Source: Typha latifolia (taxonomy: Eukaryota; Streptophyta; Magnoliopsida; Poales; Typhaceae). From it: a stretch of 64,000 nucleotides of DNA. The notes under the pieces are model-generated. The model saw only the letters and a program-made list of their open reading frames with translations, had not been told where the DNA came from and did no database searches. Shown piece after piece: positions 43,501-54,072 of the stretch. Position 1 is the stretch's first letter; every line of letters begins with the position of its first letter. The DNA lies in the NCBI GenBank assembly GCA_019914945.1, contig CM034101.1:1933188-1997187 (forward strand), given 5' to 3'. The translations under genes and the position numbers were made by a program.

Positions 43501-45355
43501 TTATCTTCAAGCATTATCACTAAATCACCATAAGCCTCGTCGCTTTTACATTTCCCTATATTATAATGTTATTCTTGTAGCATTAGAGTTTTGCCTTTTA
43601 AGCTTTTGTGCGATTAGACTCTGGGGGTTCATAATTGGGCTTTTGAGGAAGATATCTTTTCATGTATCATTCGTCACTTTCCATATATATCTTTTCATCT
43701 CAACATAAGAAAATGGTCTATTTGTTGAAGACCAGTTGATCTGGCATATCTGAAATCTCTATAGTACCTTCTGATTTGCAATAGTACATATATTGATATG
43801 CATATTCAATGTTCTCCTTTGAAGCTGAATTTATTTACCACACAGGTCACAGGAATCAGCATGGAAAGCATACTTGTTGGCGAAGATCTTAATGGTTGTG
43901 CATTTGTGTATGGATCACTGAGTTTTATGGACAAATTGTCCTGTGGGATAGCATTGTATGTACTTGAATCTTACCAAGGTAATTCTTATCATCTTATTCC
44001 AATTGCTAAGGAGCATGTGCTTTGTGGGACACTAAGAAGCACGGATATGTATACAGGACACGGATATGGACACAGAGATATGATAAATCTTGAAAAAATA
44101 GGACACGATACGTTTAGGACACAGTAAAATAAAGAAATAAAACTATTATATATATTATTGATACGTTTAAAGAAATATGTTTCTAAACTTGCAAATTAAA
44201 TACAAAAATATGCATATATTATTCATGAGAGAAAAACAAAATGTACACAATATCACAAAGTCAAAAATATAATGCTAATATGTGACAATACAATACAATA
44301 TTATGACAATAAACAACTATCATTATTTGACTACAATGGATGGCATAGGCGAATATGTGATTTTACAGTAATTTGTATTAATATTAATTTTCTTAGATGC
44401 ACTAACTTATGATTTTTACGTTATATTTCTATAGCATATGCAGGAAATTCCTGCAATAGATAATTTCTATTATAAACTTCTGTAGCATTAAATAAAAGTG
44501 TCTTAAGAATGTCTAAGGAGTGTCTGATTTATTCTATAATTTCTTAAATATCGGATACTTCGTAGAAGTGTTCGATATGTGTCCAACAAGTGTCCGACGA
44601 GTGTCGGACATGAACATGGCATACTATTTAAAGTGTCCATGCTTCATAAGGTTGGACATCAGTTCAATCAAAGGTTCAATTTTAAGAATTCACTATATGT
44701 TCTACACAATGTTTTGATATGCCCTGTTTTGTCTGCATGGTACTCACTGTGGCATGCACTGCAATGGCACTTGGCATGTTGCACGGCTGTTAGTGTTTGG
44801 CCAGCTCTATATTTCATGTTGTAACAAATTTCTGGGATGTAGCACCTATCTCTTTGTGGTTCTTATTCACTTTTATAGGAAGCCGGTATTCATATTTATT
44901 TTTTGTATAATTGGTCAACTGTATTACATGCTAGTACATTGTTCTTATCTTTGAGAAATATTTCCAAGACTCCGCAAAGAAATATGTCAAAGACTATGGC
45001 AACTTGAGCTTATGATTGTTTGATTCATCTTATGGCACCTTCTGTGATGTTGTACATATATCTATACTATTTTTGAAATGACTCTTCGATTTTTAATTTA
45101 TGTTATAACTTACAGAACTCTTGAAACATGAACTGCTTTGATGGCAATTAACTTTTTTTAATTCCGTATTCAACTTCTAATGCAGGATCTCCAGATGTCA
45201 GGAGTAACCATAGCTTTGCAACCAGCCATTCAGTTACACGATATGGCCTGGGACTGGTTCCTGCAGGTTGTGCACTTCTTTCGGCAGCTGTGACATATAC
45301 TATGGACCTTCCCGACACTCATTCAAGACCTTTAATGGAACCCCTTCTAGTATAA
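39159..45355 (+). CDS. MFSD12-like major facilitator transporter
   Basis: This is a polytopic membrane protein of the GPH/MFSD12 branch of the major facilitator superfamily. Animal MFSD12 is needed for cystine/cysteine import into lysosome-related organelles; the plant substrate is unknown. Twelve exons: 39159-39331, 40307-40376, 40753-40949, 41037-41112, 41210-41293, 41414-41493, 41584-41710, 41910-41969, 42755-42805, 42900-43058, 43846-43978 and 45186-45355, all in phase, giving 459 residues. LSYGSGHMLNDITSACWFTY at the N-terminus and DAAVVMLAGQTADALTT followed by DRFGHFKLWH are typical of the family (loop 2-3 motif). About 12 hydrophobic helices are spread along the chain. The start is the first ATG after the acceptor at 39157; an alternative leader splice is discussed in the findings. 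The last intron contains a repeat element. Confidence 0.88.
40484..40533. repeat. (AT)n microsatellite in MFSD12-like intron 2
   Basis: About 25 uninterrupted AT units in an intron, followed directly by GCAG. That makes a cryptic acceptor-like sequence, but the true acceptor by phase is at 40752. Confidence 0.9.
44032..44650. mobile_element. Fold-back/MITE-like element in MFSD12-like intron 11
   Basis: The left end CTAAGAAGCACGGATATG resembles the complement of the right end, CTTATGAAGCATGGACAC. The inner flanks are rich in GGACACGGATA and GTGTCCGACGAGTGTCGGACA, again in inverted orientation. The middle is AT-rich and has no transposase. A target duplication could not be identified with confidence, so the class is open. 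Confidence 0.55.
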
Positions 45356-46528
45356 GCTCCAGCATAGGGCATCTTGAGTGTACGTTTCTTCTTCTACTTG
45401 CTTACACTATTTAGATGTTAGAATCGCTTGAGATTAACAGCCTGATGTATTGATTATTTGCAGATGAATGGACAAACGACCTTAATCTAACCTCTCCCAA
45501 CCTGGCTTCTGCTCTCTAGAACCCCACAGTTCTCCGTCATCAACAAATCACCATGGAGATTATTTGTAATCATTTATAGACGGTTGCAGATCTCAGAATC
45601 GAAGGCCAGACAGTTAGGACTATTGACACAAAAGGTGCAAGTTGGAATAACTTCATTATGTATCTGTCTTTCTAAATCCTGTAAATTAAGAAGTATGATG
45701 ACCGTAACACTTAAGGTGACAATTCTCAAGTTCAAAAGGAAGGCCTTAACTCGTGTCTTGATGATGTTCAATTAATTCTTGCACAAGGAACTGTGCCTGC
45801 TAAATTTTATTCAATAATTTATTGCGTTTGCAAAGGTATACGTGTATCGCAAAATTATTCTGAACTTTGCTTGTACATGCTTTAATATGTGGAATTCAGA
45901 ATCAATAGTTTTAGCTGCTATCCTTCTATCCACTCCTTTTCACGGTATCAGCTTGTTTCCACTTTTGCACTGCTGAAATAGCTATGGAACGCATAATTAA
46001 GTACGTCATAAGTGTTCTTGATTACAAAACTTGGAGGCATGAATGCAAAATCTCACATCAACCACATGCCTTCCTCCAAATAAAGAGGCAAAGGCAAAGG
46101 CAAGTAACAACTAACAAATAGAACTATGCTCATGGCTTTGACGAAAGATGGTAATAGGTCCCTCTATATTCCTTCAAACTAGAATGTTAACTACCTTCGA
46201 GCATCTTCATTTGCCAACCTTCCATCTCCAGGCCTGATTAGTTTCTTCACCAAAATAACTTCTCCCATTCCAAGTCAGATGCACAATTATATCCAGATTC
46301 CATCTCCGAAACCTCTTTAATCGTAAGGGCCCAACATTTCAAAACTGCGAAGCTTGAAGAACAAAATCTCATCTCCTAATAGAAAACAGCAAGCTCATCT
46401 CATTCTATTTGCATCTCTTCCACTTCTTCAATCTTCACCAGCACACTATACCTTCAAACAAACTCATCTCAAAAGCTCTATAAAGAACCCAAAAATAATC
46501 CTCCATTCTTCCATCAATCAAAGCAAAG
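45356..46528. other. Spacer between MFSD12-like gene and subtilase
   Basis: The first part continues as transporter 3' UTR, with a possible UTR intron (GTGTACG near 45378 to TTTGCAG near 45464). From about 46000 it is upstream sequence of the subtilase, C/A-rich close to the gene. Short ORFs (for example 46354-46632) overlap the leader and look non-coding. Confidence 0.45.
46479..46484 (+). promoter_or_regulatory. Candidate TATA box of the subtilase gene
   Basis: TATAAA lies 45 bases before the ATG, in C/A-rich surroundings. If used, transcription would start about 30 bases downstream and leave a very short leader. This is inferred from position and sequence only. Confidence 0.4.
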
Positions 46529-46663
46529 ATGGTTCCTCTCAACACTCTCGTCCACTTCACTTCCTTCCTCTCCTTATCCTTCCTTCTACTCTCTACTCCA
46601 TTGGTCACAACTCATGCAAAATTACCCAATAAAACGAACACTGCTACTGCTACTACTACCACC

Positions 46664-46699
<36 letters not shown>

Positions 46700-49348
46700 T
46701 ACATCATCCAAACTGACAACCTCACTAGGCCATCCCAATTCACCTCCCAAACTCAATGGTACGCTTCCATAATCCAATCCCTCCTCCCCATAAAAACAAG
46801 CACCACCTCGACAGCCGCCGCCACCACCGCCGCAGACAAACGCATCTTTTACACGTACGAAACCGTCCTTCATGGCTTCGCCGTGACGCTGACCCCTCCA
46901 GAAGCTCAAACGATTTCGACGATCACCGGCGTGATCGGCGTTTACGAGGATCGAACCATCCAGCCACTTACTACGAGGTCTCCCGATTTCCTCGGCCTTA
47001 ACACCGGCTTCGGCCTCTGGCCAGAATCCAACTCTGGCCAAGATGTTGTTATCGGCCTTGTCGACACCGGCATTTGGCCGGAGAGTAGAAGCTTTGACGA
47101 CGTCGGGCTGCCGCCGGTGCGTGCTACGTGGAGAGGCCAGTGCGTGGATGGGACTCGCTTCAACGCGAGCTTATTATGCAATAACAAGCTTGTCGGCGCA
47201 AGGTTAATTCTATTCACCACTTGCTTAATGGAATTAAGTATAATTAGAAATTGTATTTATTGTGTAGTGAGATTATTTGCACATCGCCACCTACACTTTT
47301 AGCCTTATTGACAAAAGACCTTCATACATCCACAAATCATGGTTTCGCTTCTCAGGAATACTTGTAAAACGTACTCAATCTTTGGTTGTATAAACTAAAG
47401 AGATGCAAGTCATGCAACCCTTTCTACGAAGATAAAGATAACTATAAAGATAATTAATTTACAAGTAAGTCAGAATAAGATCTTTTGCAATAAGGCCAAA
47501 AGAATAGTTGATGATTTACAAAAAGACGTTTACACATATGTAGGGTGTACTAGTCGATGTAATTACGTGATTATATGGACTTTGAATTTAGAATAAACAT
47601 TGAATTACCACCGATGAACACACAGATACTTCGCCGCCGGGATGCTGGCGAGTGGCCTGCTCTTCGTGGACGACGTCAACGAGTACTTATCCCCGCGAGA
47701 CAAGAACGGCCACGGCACTCACACGTCCTCGACGGCCGGCGGCGGCGTAGTCCCCGACGCCGACTTCTTCGGCTTCGCCAACGGCACCGCGCGGGGCCTT
47801 GCCCCGAGGGCGCGGCTCGCGATGTACAAGGCCTGCTGGGGCACCGTCGGCTGCTACAAGTCCGACATCCTTGCCGCGATCGACAACGCCGTCCGCGACG
47901 GCGTCGACGTCCTCTCCCTCTCCATTGGCTCCCCCTTCGGCCAGGACTTGTATGACTCCGACCCCGTCGCCGTTGGCACGTTCGCCGCCGCCCGCGCCGG
48001 AATCTTCGTCACGTGCTCCGCCGGAAACAGCGGCCCGTACGCGGGGACCGTCACCAATTCCGCACCATGGGTAGCTACGGTCGGCGCGGGGACGATTGAC
48101 CGGAGTTTCCCGGCTCGCGTCGTTCTTGGGAACGGGAAGGTTCTCCTGGGGCAGTCGCTTTACTTCCAGGAAGTCAACCAAAGTGAGATGATAGAGCTCG
48201 TTTACGTAGGACTCTGCTATCCAGATCTGTTGGTGCCGGCTACGGTCATGGGCAAAATAGTAATTTGCAACGACGCCTCCGTCAGGACCGGCTTGGACGT
48301 GGAGGAGGCGGGCGCCGCGGGGCTGATCGCCGTGAACTTGCCGCGGGACGGTGAAGGGATAATCGCGCAGGGATTTACGCTCCCGGCGGTCGCCGTGAGG
48401 TACACGGCGGAGGGGGATATCTGGAAGTACTTGAATTCGTCGGCAGGGAAGCCGGTGGCGATGTTGGAGCTCCGGTACCGGAGGACCGTCATCGGCGAGA
48501 CCCGTGCGCCAACGGTGGCGGGGTTCTCCTCGCGGGGCCCGAGCCAGGCCTCGCCGGAGATCCTGAAGCCGGATGTGATCGCCCCTGGGATGAACATCCT
48601 CGCAGCGTGGCCGCCGGAGTCGCCGCTCTACAAGGGCAATTACGAAGATCCGAGGCGGTCGGCGTTCAACATCGTCTCCGGCACGTCGATGGCGTGCCCA
48701 CACGTAGCCGGCCTCGCTGCGGCTCTCAGGGGGGCCCACCCGACGTGGACGCCGGCAATGGTGCGCTCGGCCATCATGACGACGGCGGCGACGCTGGACA
48801 ACAACTACCGTCCGATAATCGCCAACGAGAATTCCCAGCCCGCGACGCCGTTCGCGGTCGGCGCCGGACACATCAACCCGCCGACGGCCCGCGACCCTGG
48901 TCTCGTCTACGACGCCGGCGTCCAAGACTACATCGACTTCCTATGTGCTTTGAACTACACGGAGGAGCAGCGGCACAAGATCGTCGGCGGCCCGACGACG
49001 TGCTCGGAGATCGAAGGCGGCGTCGCCGGAATAAACTACCCTTCCTTTGTGGTGATATTTAACAATCGAACGAGTACTAAAGTATTGAAGAGGACTTTGA
49101 AGAAGGTCTACGAGCTACCGGAGATTTATAAGGTTAGAATTGTAAATCCCATACCTGAGAAGGTGGAGGTGACGGTGAAGCCGGAATTATTGGAGTTTAA
49201 GGGGGTAAATGAGATAAGAAGTTATGAGGTGGAGTTTAAGAGTAAAGTGGTGATGAAAGGGAGTGACAAATGTGAGGAGTATGGATTTATCATATGGGAG
49301 AACGTGGAGCATCAAGTGAAGAGCCCAGTGGTGTTCATGTGGGAATGA
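46529..49348 (+). CDS. Subtilisin-like serine protease (SBT1-type subtilase)
   Basis: This is a secreted S8A endopeptidase acting in the apoplast. Two exons, 46529-47202 and 47626-49348 (phase 2), give 798 residues. Order: signal peptide (about 1-30), a 16-residue threonine run (42-57), I9 inhibitor prodomain (about 58-147), then a mature start TTRSPDFLGL at 148. The catalytic residues are visible: D179 in GLVDTGIWPES, H254 in NGHGTHTSSTAGG, oxyanion N359 in CSAGNSGPY and S579 in SGTSMACPHVAG. A PA domain lies between N359 and S579, and a fibronectin-III-like domain forms the end. The second exon is very GC-rich. The single intron between the D and H exons is unusual in a subfamily whose members are often intronless. 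The immediately following UGT remnant is unrelated. Physiological substrates cannot be inferred. Confidence 0.95.
46640..46699 (+). repeat. ACY triplet repeat coding poly-Thr
   Basis: Within the subtilase reading frame, ACT and ACC codons run without interruption from 46652 to 46699 (16 threonines), after an ACT/GCT stretch. It sits between the signal peptide and the I9 domain, where length changes would be tolerated. Confidence 0.9.
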
Positions 49349-49669
49349 ATGATATATATATATATATATATTGTTCATTTGAATTAGCTCCTTGTGAAGG
49401 ATTAAGAATGCATATGTTTTTTTTGAATAATTAATGGTGTTCGATCTGCCAAAGCAAACAAATTAATTCCTATGTTTAACCTTCTATTTATTCATTACTC
49501 AGATTCTCTCTCTTCTAATCATCATAAGAGATGCCAACGAGAAGAAAGCAACTTAGTTGCCCAATCTTCCACATATTACCAAGTAGCTAGACAGACAGAC
49601 AGATATCTCTTTCGTTCTAACTTCAGAGCTCTTCTTTCCCTTTGCAAACCAATCTCTCCGCTATGCAAA
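49349..49669. other. Spacer between subtilase and UGT remnant
   Basis: Contains the subtilase 3' UTR with a short (AT)n run just after the stop (about 49351-49371), then AT-rich and pyrimidine-rich sequence leading into the UGT remnant. No separate gene is seen. Confidence 0.5.
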
Positions 49670-50424
49670 CCATTCGCCGTGTTCCCGTGGTTGGCATTCG
49701 GCCACATGATCCCCTTCCTGGAGCTCTCCAAGTCGTTAGCCAAGCGAGGACACCACATCTCCTTCATCGCCACCCCAAGAAACATCCAAAGACTCCCCAA
49801 GATCCCATCAGATCTATCCCAACGCATAGAATTCGTCCCCTTCTCCCTCCCGCACGTGCATGGCTTGCCGGAGGACGCCGAGTCCACCAACGACATCCCC
49901 CCGGAGAAGAACTAGTAACTCATCAAGGCCCTCGACGGCCTCGCGAGCCGCGTCCACGGCTATCTCGTAGAGAGTTCTGCTAAGAATAGAAAGTATGATT
50001 GGATCGTCTGCGACTACGCTAAGCACTGGCTACTGGCAGCCGCTGCGGCGGCCAGCGTGCGGTGCGCGTACTTCTGCGTCCTGCCGGCTTCGAGCCTCGC
50101 GTTCTTAGGCCCGCCGTCGGTCCTGATGGACGGCTACGGAGGGCCGCTGCTTCGGACGTCGCCGGAGTGGATCCAGTTCCCCACGTCGGTCGCCTACCGC
50201 CGCCGCGAGGCAAAGTGGGCGGTCATGGCGCACTGGAAGGACGCCTCCGGCTTCTCCCCGACCCACCGCCTCGCCATGATCATCGACGGCGGGTCGGGGA
50301 GGCGGTAGCGAAGGTGATAAGATTTGTCACGATGGAAGAAGAGGGGAAGACGTTAGCACGCAATGCCAAAGAATTGGGGAAATATTTATGCCAACAAGGA
50401 GACGCAGGAGAAGCATACGGATGA
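49670..50424 (+). pseudogene. UGT91-like glycosyltransferase pseudogene
   Basis: Remnant of a family-1 UDP-glycosyltransferase, probably UGT91. The N-terminal block [20 protein letters not shown] and the following [17 protein letters not shown] are clear, then YDWIVCDYAKHWL and VRCAYFCVLPASSLAFLGPP. There is no in-frame ATG at the expected place. Two adjacent stop codons (TAG, TAA) interrupt the frame at 49913-49918 after PPEKN. The frame is open again to 50308. A C-terminal piece, VGEAVAKVIRFVTMEEEGKT, continues in another frame to 50424. The intervening half of the enzyme, including the UDP-sugar-binding PSPG box, is absent, so a large internal deletion occurred. It cannot encode a working transferase. 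High GC suggests a coding past. Confidence 0.9.
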
Positions 50425-51968
50425 TTTTATTAGTTACTCCAAAAATCACAAGCAGAACAGTGTATATAGATGTTGATCATGTTACAGTTACGTTCATCAA
50501 TAAGGCCTTTAGTGCTTACAATTTTCAAATGTTCTATTCGTGTAACTTGGACTTGTCATGTGGGTGATTTCATTAATACTTTCTTGGAAAAATGTCTATC
50601 TATCTATCTATCTATCTATTCAGCAAGCATTCTCAGCTATTGTTTGTACTCATTGAGCCTCAGAAACAGGGCAAGGGGGATACTTGTACATAGTAGTGAA
50701 AAGAAGAAAATTAATTAGTGGCAGACGAAAAAAATGAGAGGAAAATGGAATCTCTTCATGCAGTGATTTTGAAGTAAGTTTAGCCAGAGCCATGAGATCT
50801 CTTACTCTTAAGAGCTGTTTGGTTGCAGATATATTAAATTATTTTAAGCCCAACTCCTCTTATTTTACTCTCAGACTGGGGCATTGACTATTAAGTCTAT
50901 AATAAAGATTAAATTATCTCGTTTGAGTGATTTAGTTCGTTTGGTGGATACACCAACCAATCTCAAGAGACTAATTTATTGAGACAAATTATAAATGCGG
51001 CGGACTTTTCTTGCTCATGATCTAAGCACCTGTGTTTTTTTAGAACAAGGCTACCAACTGTGATGAATGCAACAGCTACACAAGGCTGTAAATTTATTTT
51101 TATGAAAAATTATTAATAAAAGATATAGTGTTTTTTCATATATATATACGTATAAATTTCCCTTGAATCAGACATGTTATGATATGATTTGAGCTATGAG
51201 AAAATTCGACACAAACACAACGCTTGGAATCTCTATTAATAACAGTTTTACAACCACAATAATACATGGATGCCAATGCCATCTTCATCAGAGTCTGGCA
51301 AGTTATTTGAGACCGTATTAAGTACATAGTTGCATTCCTCCGTGCAATGGAGATAGTAACAAAGATTCCTTCTCAAGCCTGAAAAAGGACAAAATATTGT
51401 CATACAAAAAACATATATAGGATTGATTACTGAATTAATGCATATAATTTTCCTGGAATGAAATATAGATTGGCAATTTGCAATTCCCACTTGACTGCAG
51501 TAGGATTGGCATCATTAATAAGTTGACTCAGATAAGTCTTCAATGCCCAAAAGTAAAATATAGCAGGATTGACAGTTTAGCCAAACAACAATTATAGATG
51601 CTCATACTTCATAGCAAGATTAACAAGCACAATCCTTTCAAATCTTGTTTAAGGTCCTTACCATAGTTGTTATAGCCCGCTATTCTAACTAATAAGTGTC
51701 AACTTTTTTCTAAGATTCGCATCACAGTGACTATCTTCTATATAATTTGGTATTCAAACAACTTTCTCAAAGATAAATATTCAATACCAAGCCCCCAACC
51801 CAGCCAAAAGGATCTTCCTTTCTTCGGGATTAAGTTTCACCTACTCTTTCTATGTCCAAGTGGGTACCAAATTCAATCACTTCCACCACCCGAGCCATGT
51901 TAAGCGAATGAAAAAATATCAGTTTCCTATTCCTTCCTAAAAACCCAGAAAGACGATCGAAGCACCTA
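50425..51968. other. Spacer and probable 3' region of the DUF538 gene
   Basis: Mostly AT-rich. It holds a (TCTA)n microsatellite at about 50595-50620 and a stretch at 50815-51000 beginning GAGCTGTTTGGTTGCAG that resembles MITE-type ends without a provable partner. From about 51240 it may be 3' UTR of the minus-strand DUF538 gene, with a good acceptor (complement of 51379-51381). No other coding gene is supported. Confidence 0.4.
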
Positions 51969-52526
51969 TCACAACCAAAATGTAGTTTTTACCCCCAAAA
52001 ATTTCAACAAAATAATCGCAAAACCCACCTCAGAAATTGGCAGAATCCCGATTTCCGATAGCATCCCAGCCGCCCCGCGATACGCCGCCTTGGCCTTGCA
52101 GACCGGAATGGCCTCAAACTCCTTCTCCGAGAGCGATTCCGAGATGAACCCGACTTGGAATTCAATCGTCCCTGCGTCTGGGTGAGCCACGATTCCGGAA
52201 ATAGAAACCCAAAGGAACAATTTCTTAGCTTGGATCCCTGATAGGTTAGAGATGGCTCCATAAGAGAGCTTTCCCTTAACGACCTTCTCGTAGTAGACCA
52301 AGTGGGAGAACTGGACGTAGCACGGGGATTCGAGCTCGATCTCGAACTCGCCGTCGTCGGAGAGCGAGTAGCTCTTCACGACATCGGGGAGGAGGCCTCT
52401 TGGAAGACCGTACTTGGGGAGGATGTCGTTGGCCACTCCGTTCACCGGCGTGGCGGAGGCAACGAGATCCAAGGAGAGGGCGAGGAGTAGGAGGGCGGCG
52501 GTGGAGGCAACCAGGGATGGAGACAT
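51969..52526 (-). CDS. DUF538 family secreted protein
   Basis: A small plant-specific protein of the DUF538 family; the biochemical role is not established. An uninterrupted frame of 185 residues starts at the ATG at 52526. A signal peptide (about 1-25, LLLLALSLDLVASA) is followed by ILPKYGLPRGLLPDVVKSYS, FEIELESPCYVQFSHLVYYE and GKLSYGAISNLSGI, the typical DUF538 order, with a single beta-barrel-like domain to about residue 145. The last 19 residues (VGFAIILLKFLG...) are hydrophobic and unlike the family. A donor GAG|GTGGGT at 52029/52028 could splice to an acceptor at 51378 and end after two more codons (PISEA, 167 residues). The 5' leader is a pure GA tract ending three bases before the ATG. 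Confidence 0.85.
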   Translation of the reverse strand: MSPSLVASTAALLLLALSLDLVASATPVNGVANDILPKYGLPRGLLPDVVKSYSLSDDGEFEIELESPCYVQFSHLVYYEKVVKGKLSYGAISNLSGIQAKKLFLWVSISGIVAHPDAGTIEFQVGFISESLSEKEFEAIPVCKAKAAYRGAAGMLSEIGILPISEVGFAIILLKFLGVKTTFWL

Positions 52527-52527
52527 G

Positions 52528-52529
<2 letters not shown>

Positions 52530-52567
<38 letters not shown>
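52530..52567 (-). repeat. (GA)n leader microsatellite of the DUF538 gene
   Basis: On the coding strand about 19 GA units end three bases before the start codon (sequence AACC then ATG). On the plus strand it reads (TC)n. It may bind GAGA-type BPC factors, an inference from sequence only. Confidence 0.85.
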
Positions 52568-52569
<2 letters not shown>

Positions 52570-54072
52570 GAGATGAAGATAGAACGAAGGGGGGGGTTGA
52601 CATTTTTAAAGATGTGACGGGGAGTAAATGGGAATTATCTGAGAATTTCGATTTCCGAGAATGCCCTCGGGACTTGTGGCTATAGTTTTCTCGACGATAT
52701 TAGACTTATTTTTAAATTTTTAAGTTAAAGGGATCATAATTTTTTTATAGTTTAGCGTTTTAGGACTAGACAAAAACGCTAAACTGATCAGCATTTTTAC
52801 TCAGAGAAAAAACGTTGATCAGTTCAATATTTTTGTTACAGTAAATCAGACCATAAATAAATTTGAGGATAGTTCATTCCGGTAAAAAAAAATTTTGGAA
52901 CGGAGCTAGTTTAGTCAAAAACTCAAAACAATCCTATCAAAGATTGATTTGTTATCCTAAATAAAATCTTAATATACTTTATGAGAGGATATGGAATATA
53001 GCCAGGTGTGAAGGTTTTAGACGTAAAACCGGAGGTACGGTGTTTTGGAATCGAGTTGGTGATGAGATCGTATGGAAGAATCTTAGTAGCTACTGCCGGT
53101 GAAACGAGGAAAAAAAAATTTATCATAAAAAATTAATTAACGGCTTACATACTACTCCTTGGGGAGCTTCAAGATTCGTGAAGAATGATTAATGAGTTAA
53201 TAAAAATATCCAACGCTGTGCAGTCATTGGTCAAAAGCATCGTCGCCCTCGAAAAATTTGGGGGCTAATATAATAAAGTCGTCGTCGTCATCTGAGAGAT
53301 GCATCATGATCAATTTTCCCGACAACCGTCACGTGGAGTTGTATCATAGCTCCATTAAACGCCCCAATAATGTCGATATTATTAGACATCTCTCATCTAC
53401 TTTGCTGTGAATGATAGTGAATGATATCTAGCAATGATTCAAGACAGAAAGGACTAAAGTGGTTAAACTTAAAGGTCTCTAATTAAGTTTGTAGTCCTCC
53501 AGTCCTCTTATGGTTGGGCCTTAACATCATTCACTTGTAACTTTTATATCATCTTTGTTAAAATAATACAAATAGAAGTATCAGGTGTATACTCCTCACA
53601 GCAGAGCTTAGCATCACTTTCTCACTTCTCAGACAGACACAAAAAGAATCAATGCACAATGAGTAATGCATCTGTCGGGGTTTATATCCTATTTCATGCA
53701 TAATAAAGCAACTTCTTCTCTTCTCTTTATTCCCTTTCAGAATCAGTATAAGAAAAAGTGAAGTCTGTCAGATTAGACATTGATAATTAGCAACAATGGA
53801 TAGCATTTTCCTGCTAAATATAGATGTCATGGAATTTGCAGCAGTCTTTTATCTACAACTTGTGTCCAAACTCGAATAAATCATCAGCCTCGAGTAATCT
53901 TGAATTCTGCACATGAATCACGCTAGCCAAATTCCACGGCAGTTATCTTGACAACGATCCTCAACATGTTGTCTCCGTAGCTGTCGTGATCTCGAGATAT
54001 ATGGATTTTACATCAGTAATCATTCAATGTAGAAAAATGGCTAGTTAGCCGGTTGGCGAGGAATGCATTAAG
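52568..54072. other. Spacer upstream of DUF538, downstream of EDR2-like gene
   Basis: AT-rich sequence with no supported coding region; the only ORF of note (52923-53126, minus) has no family resemblance. The right end holds the EDR2-like 3' UTR. A few CAACTTAAG- and TTTTTAA-type low-complexity words are present, and nothing else. Confidence 0.45.

Noticed and set aside
46622..47041. 139-residue minus-strand ORF with a serine run
   Set aside because: It mirrors the poly-Thr coding repeat and I9 domain of the subtilase on the other strand.
47687..48925. Long 412-residue ORF on the minus strand
   Set aside because: It is the antisense shadow of the GC-rich subtilase exon; the sequence is Arg/Val-rich without motifs.
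50815..51000. Possible MITE beginning GAGCTGTTTGGTTGCAG
   Set aside because: The left end looks familiar, but no matching inverted end or target duplication could be found.
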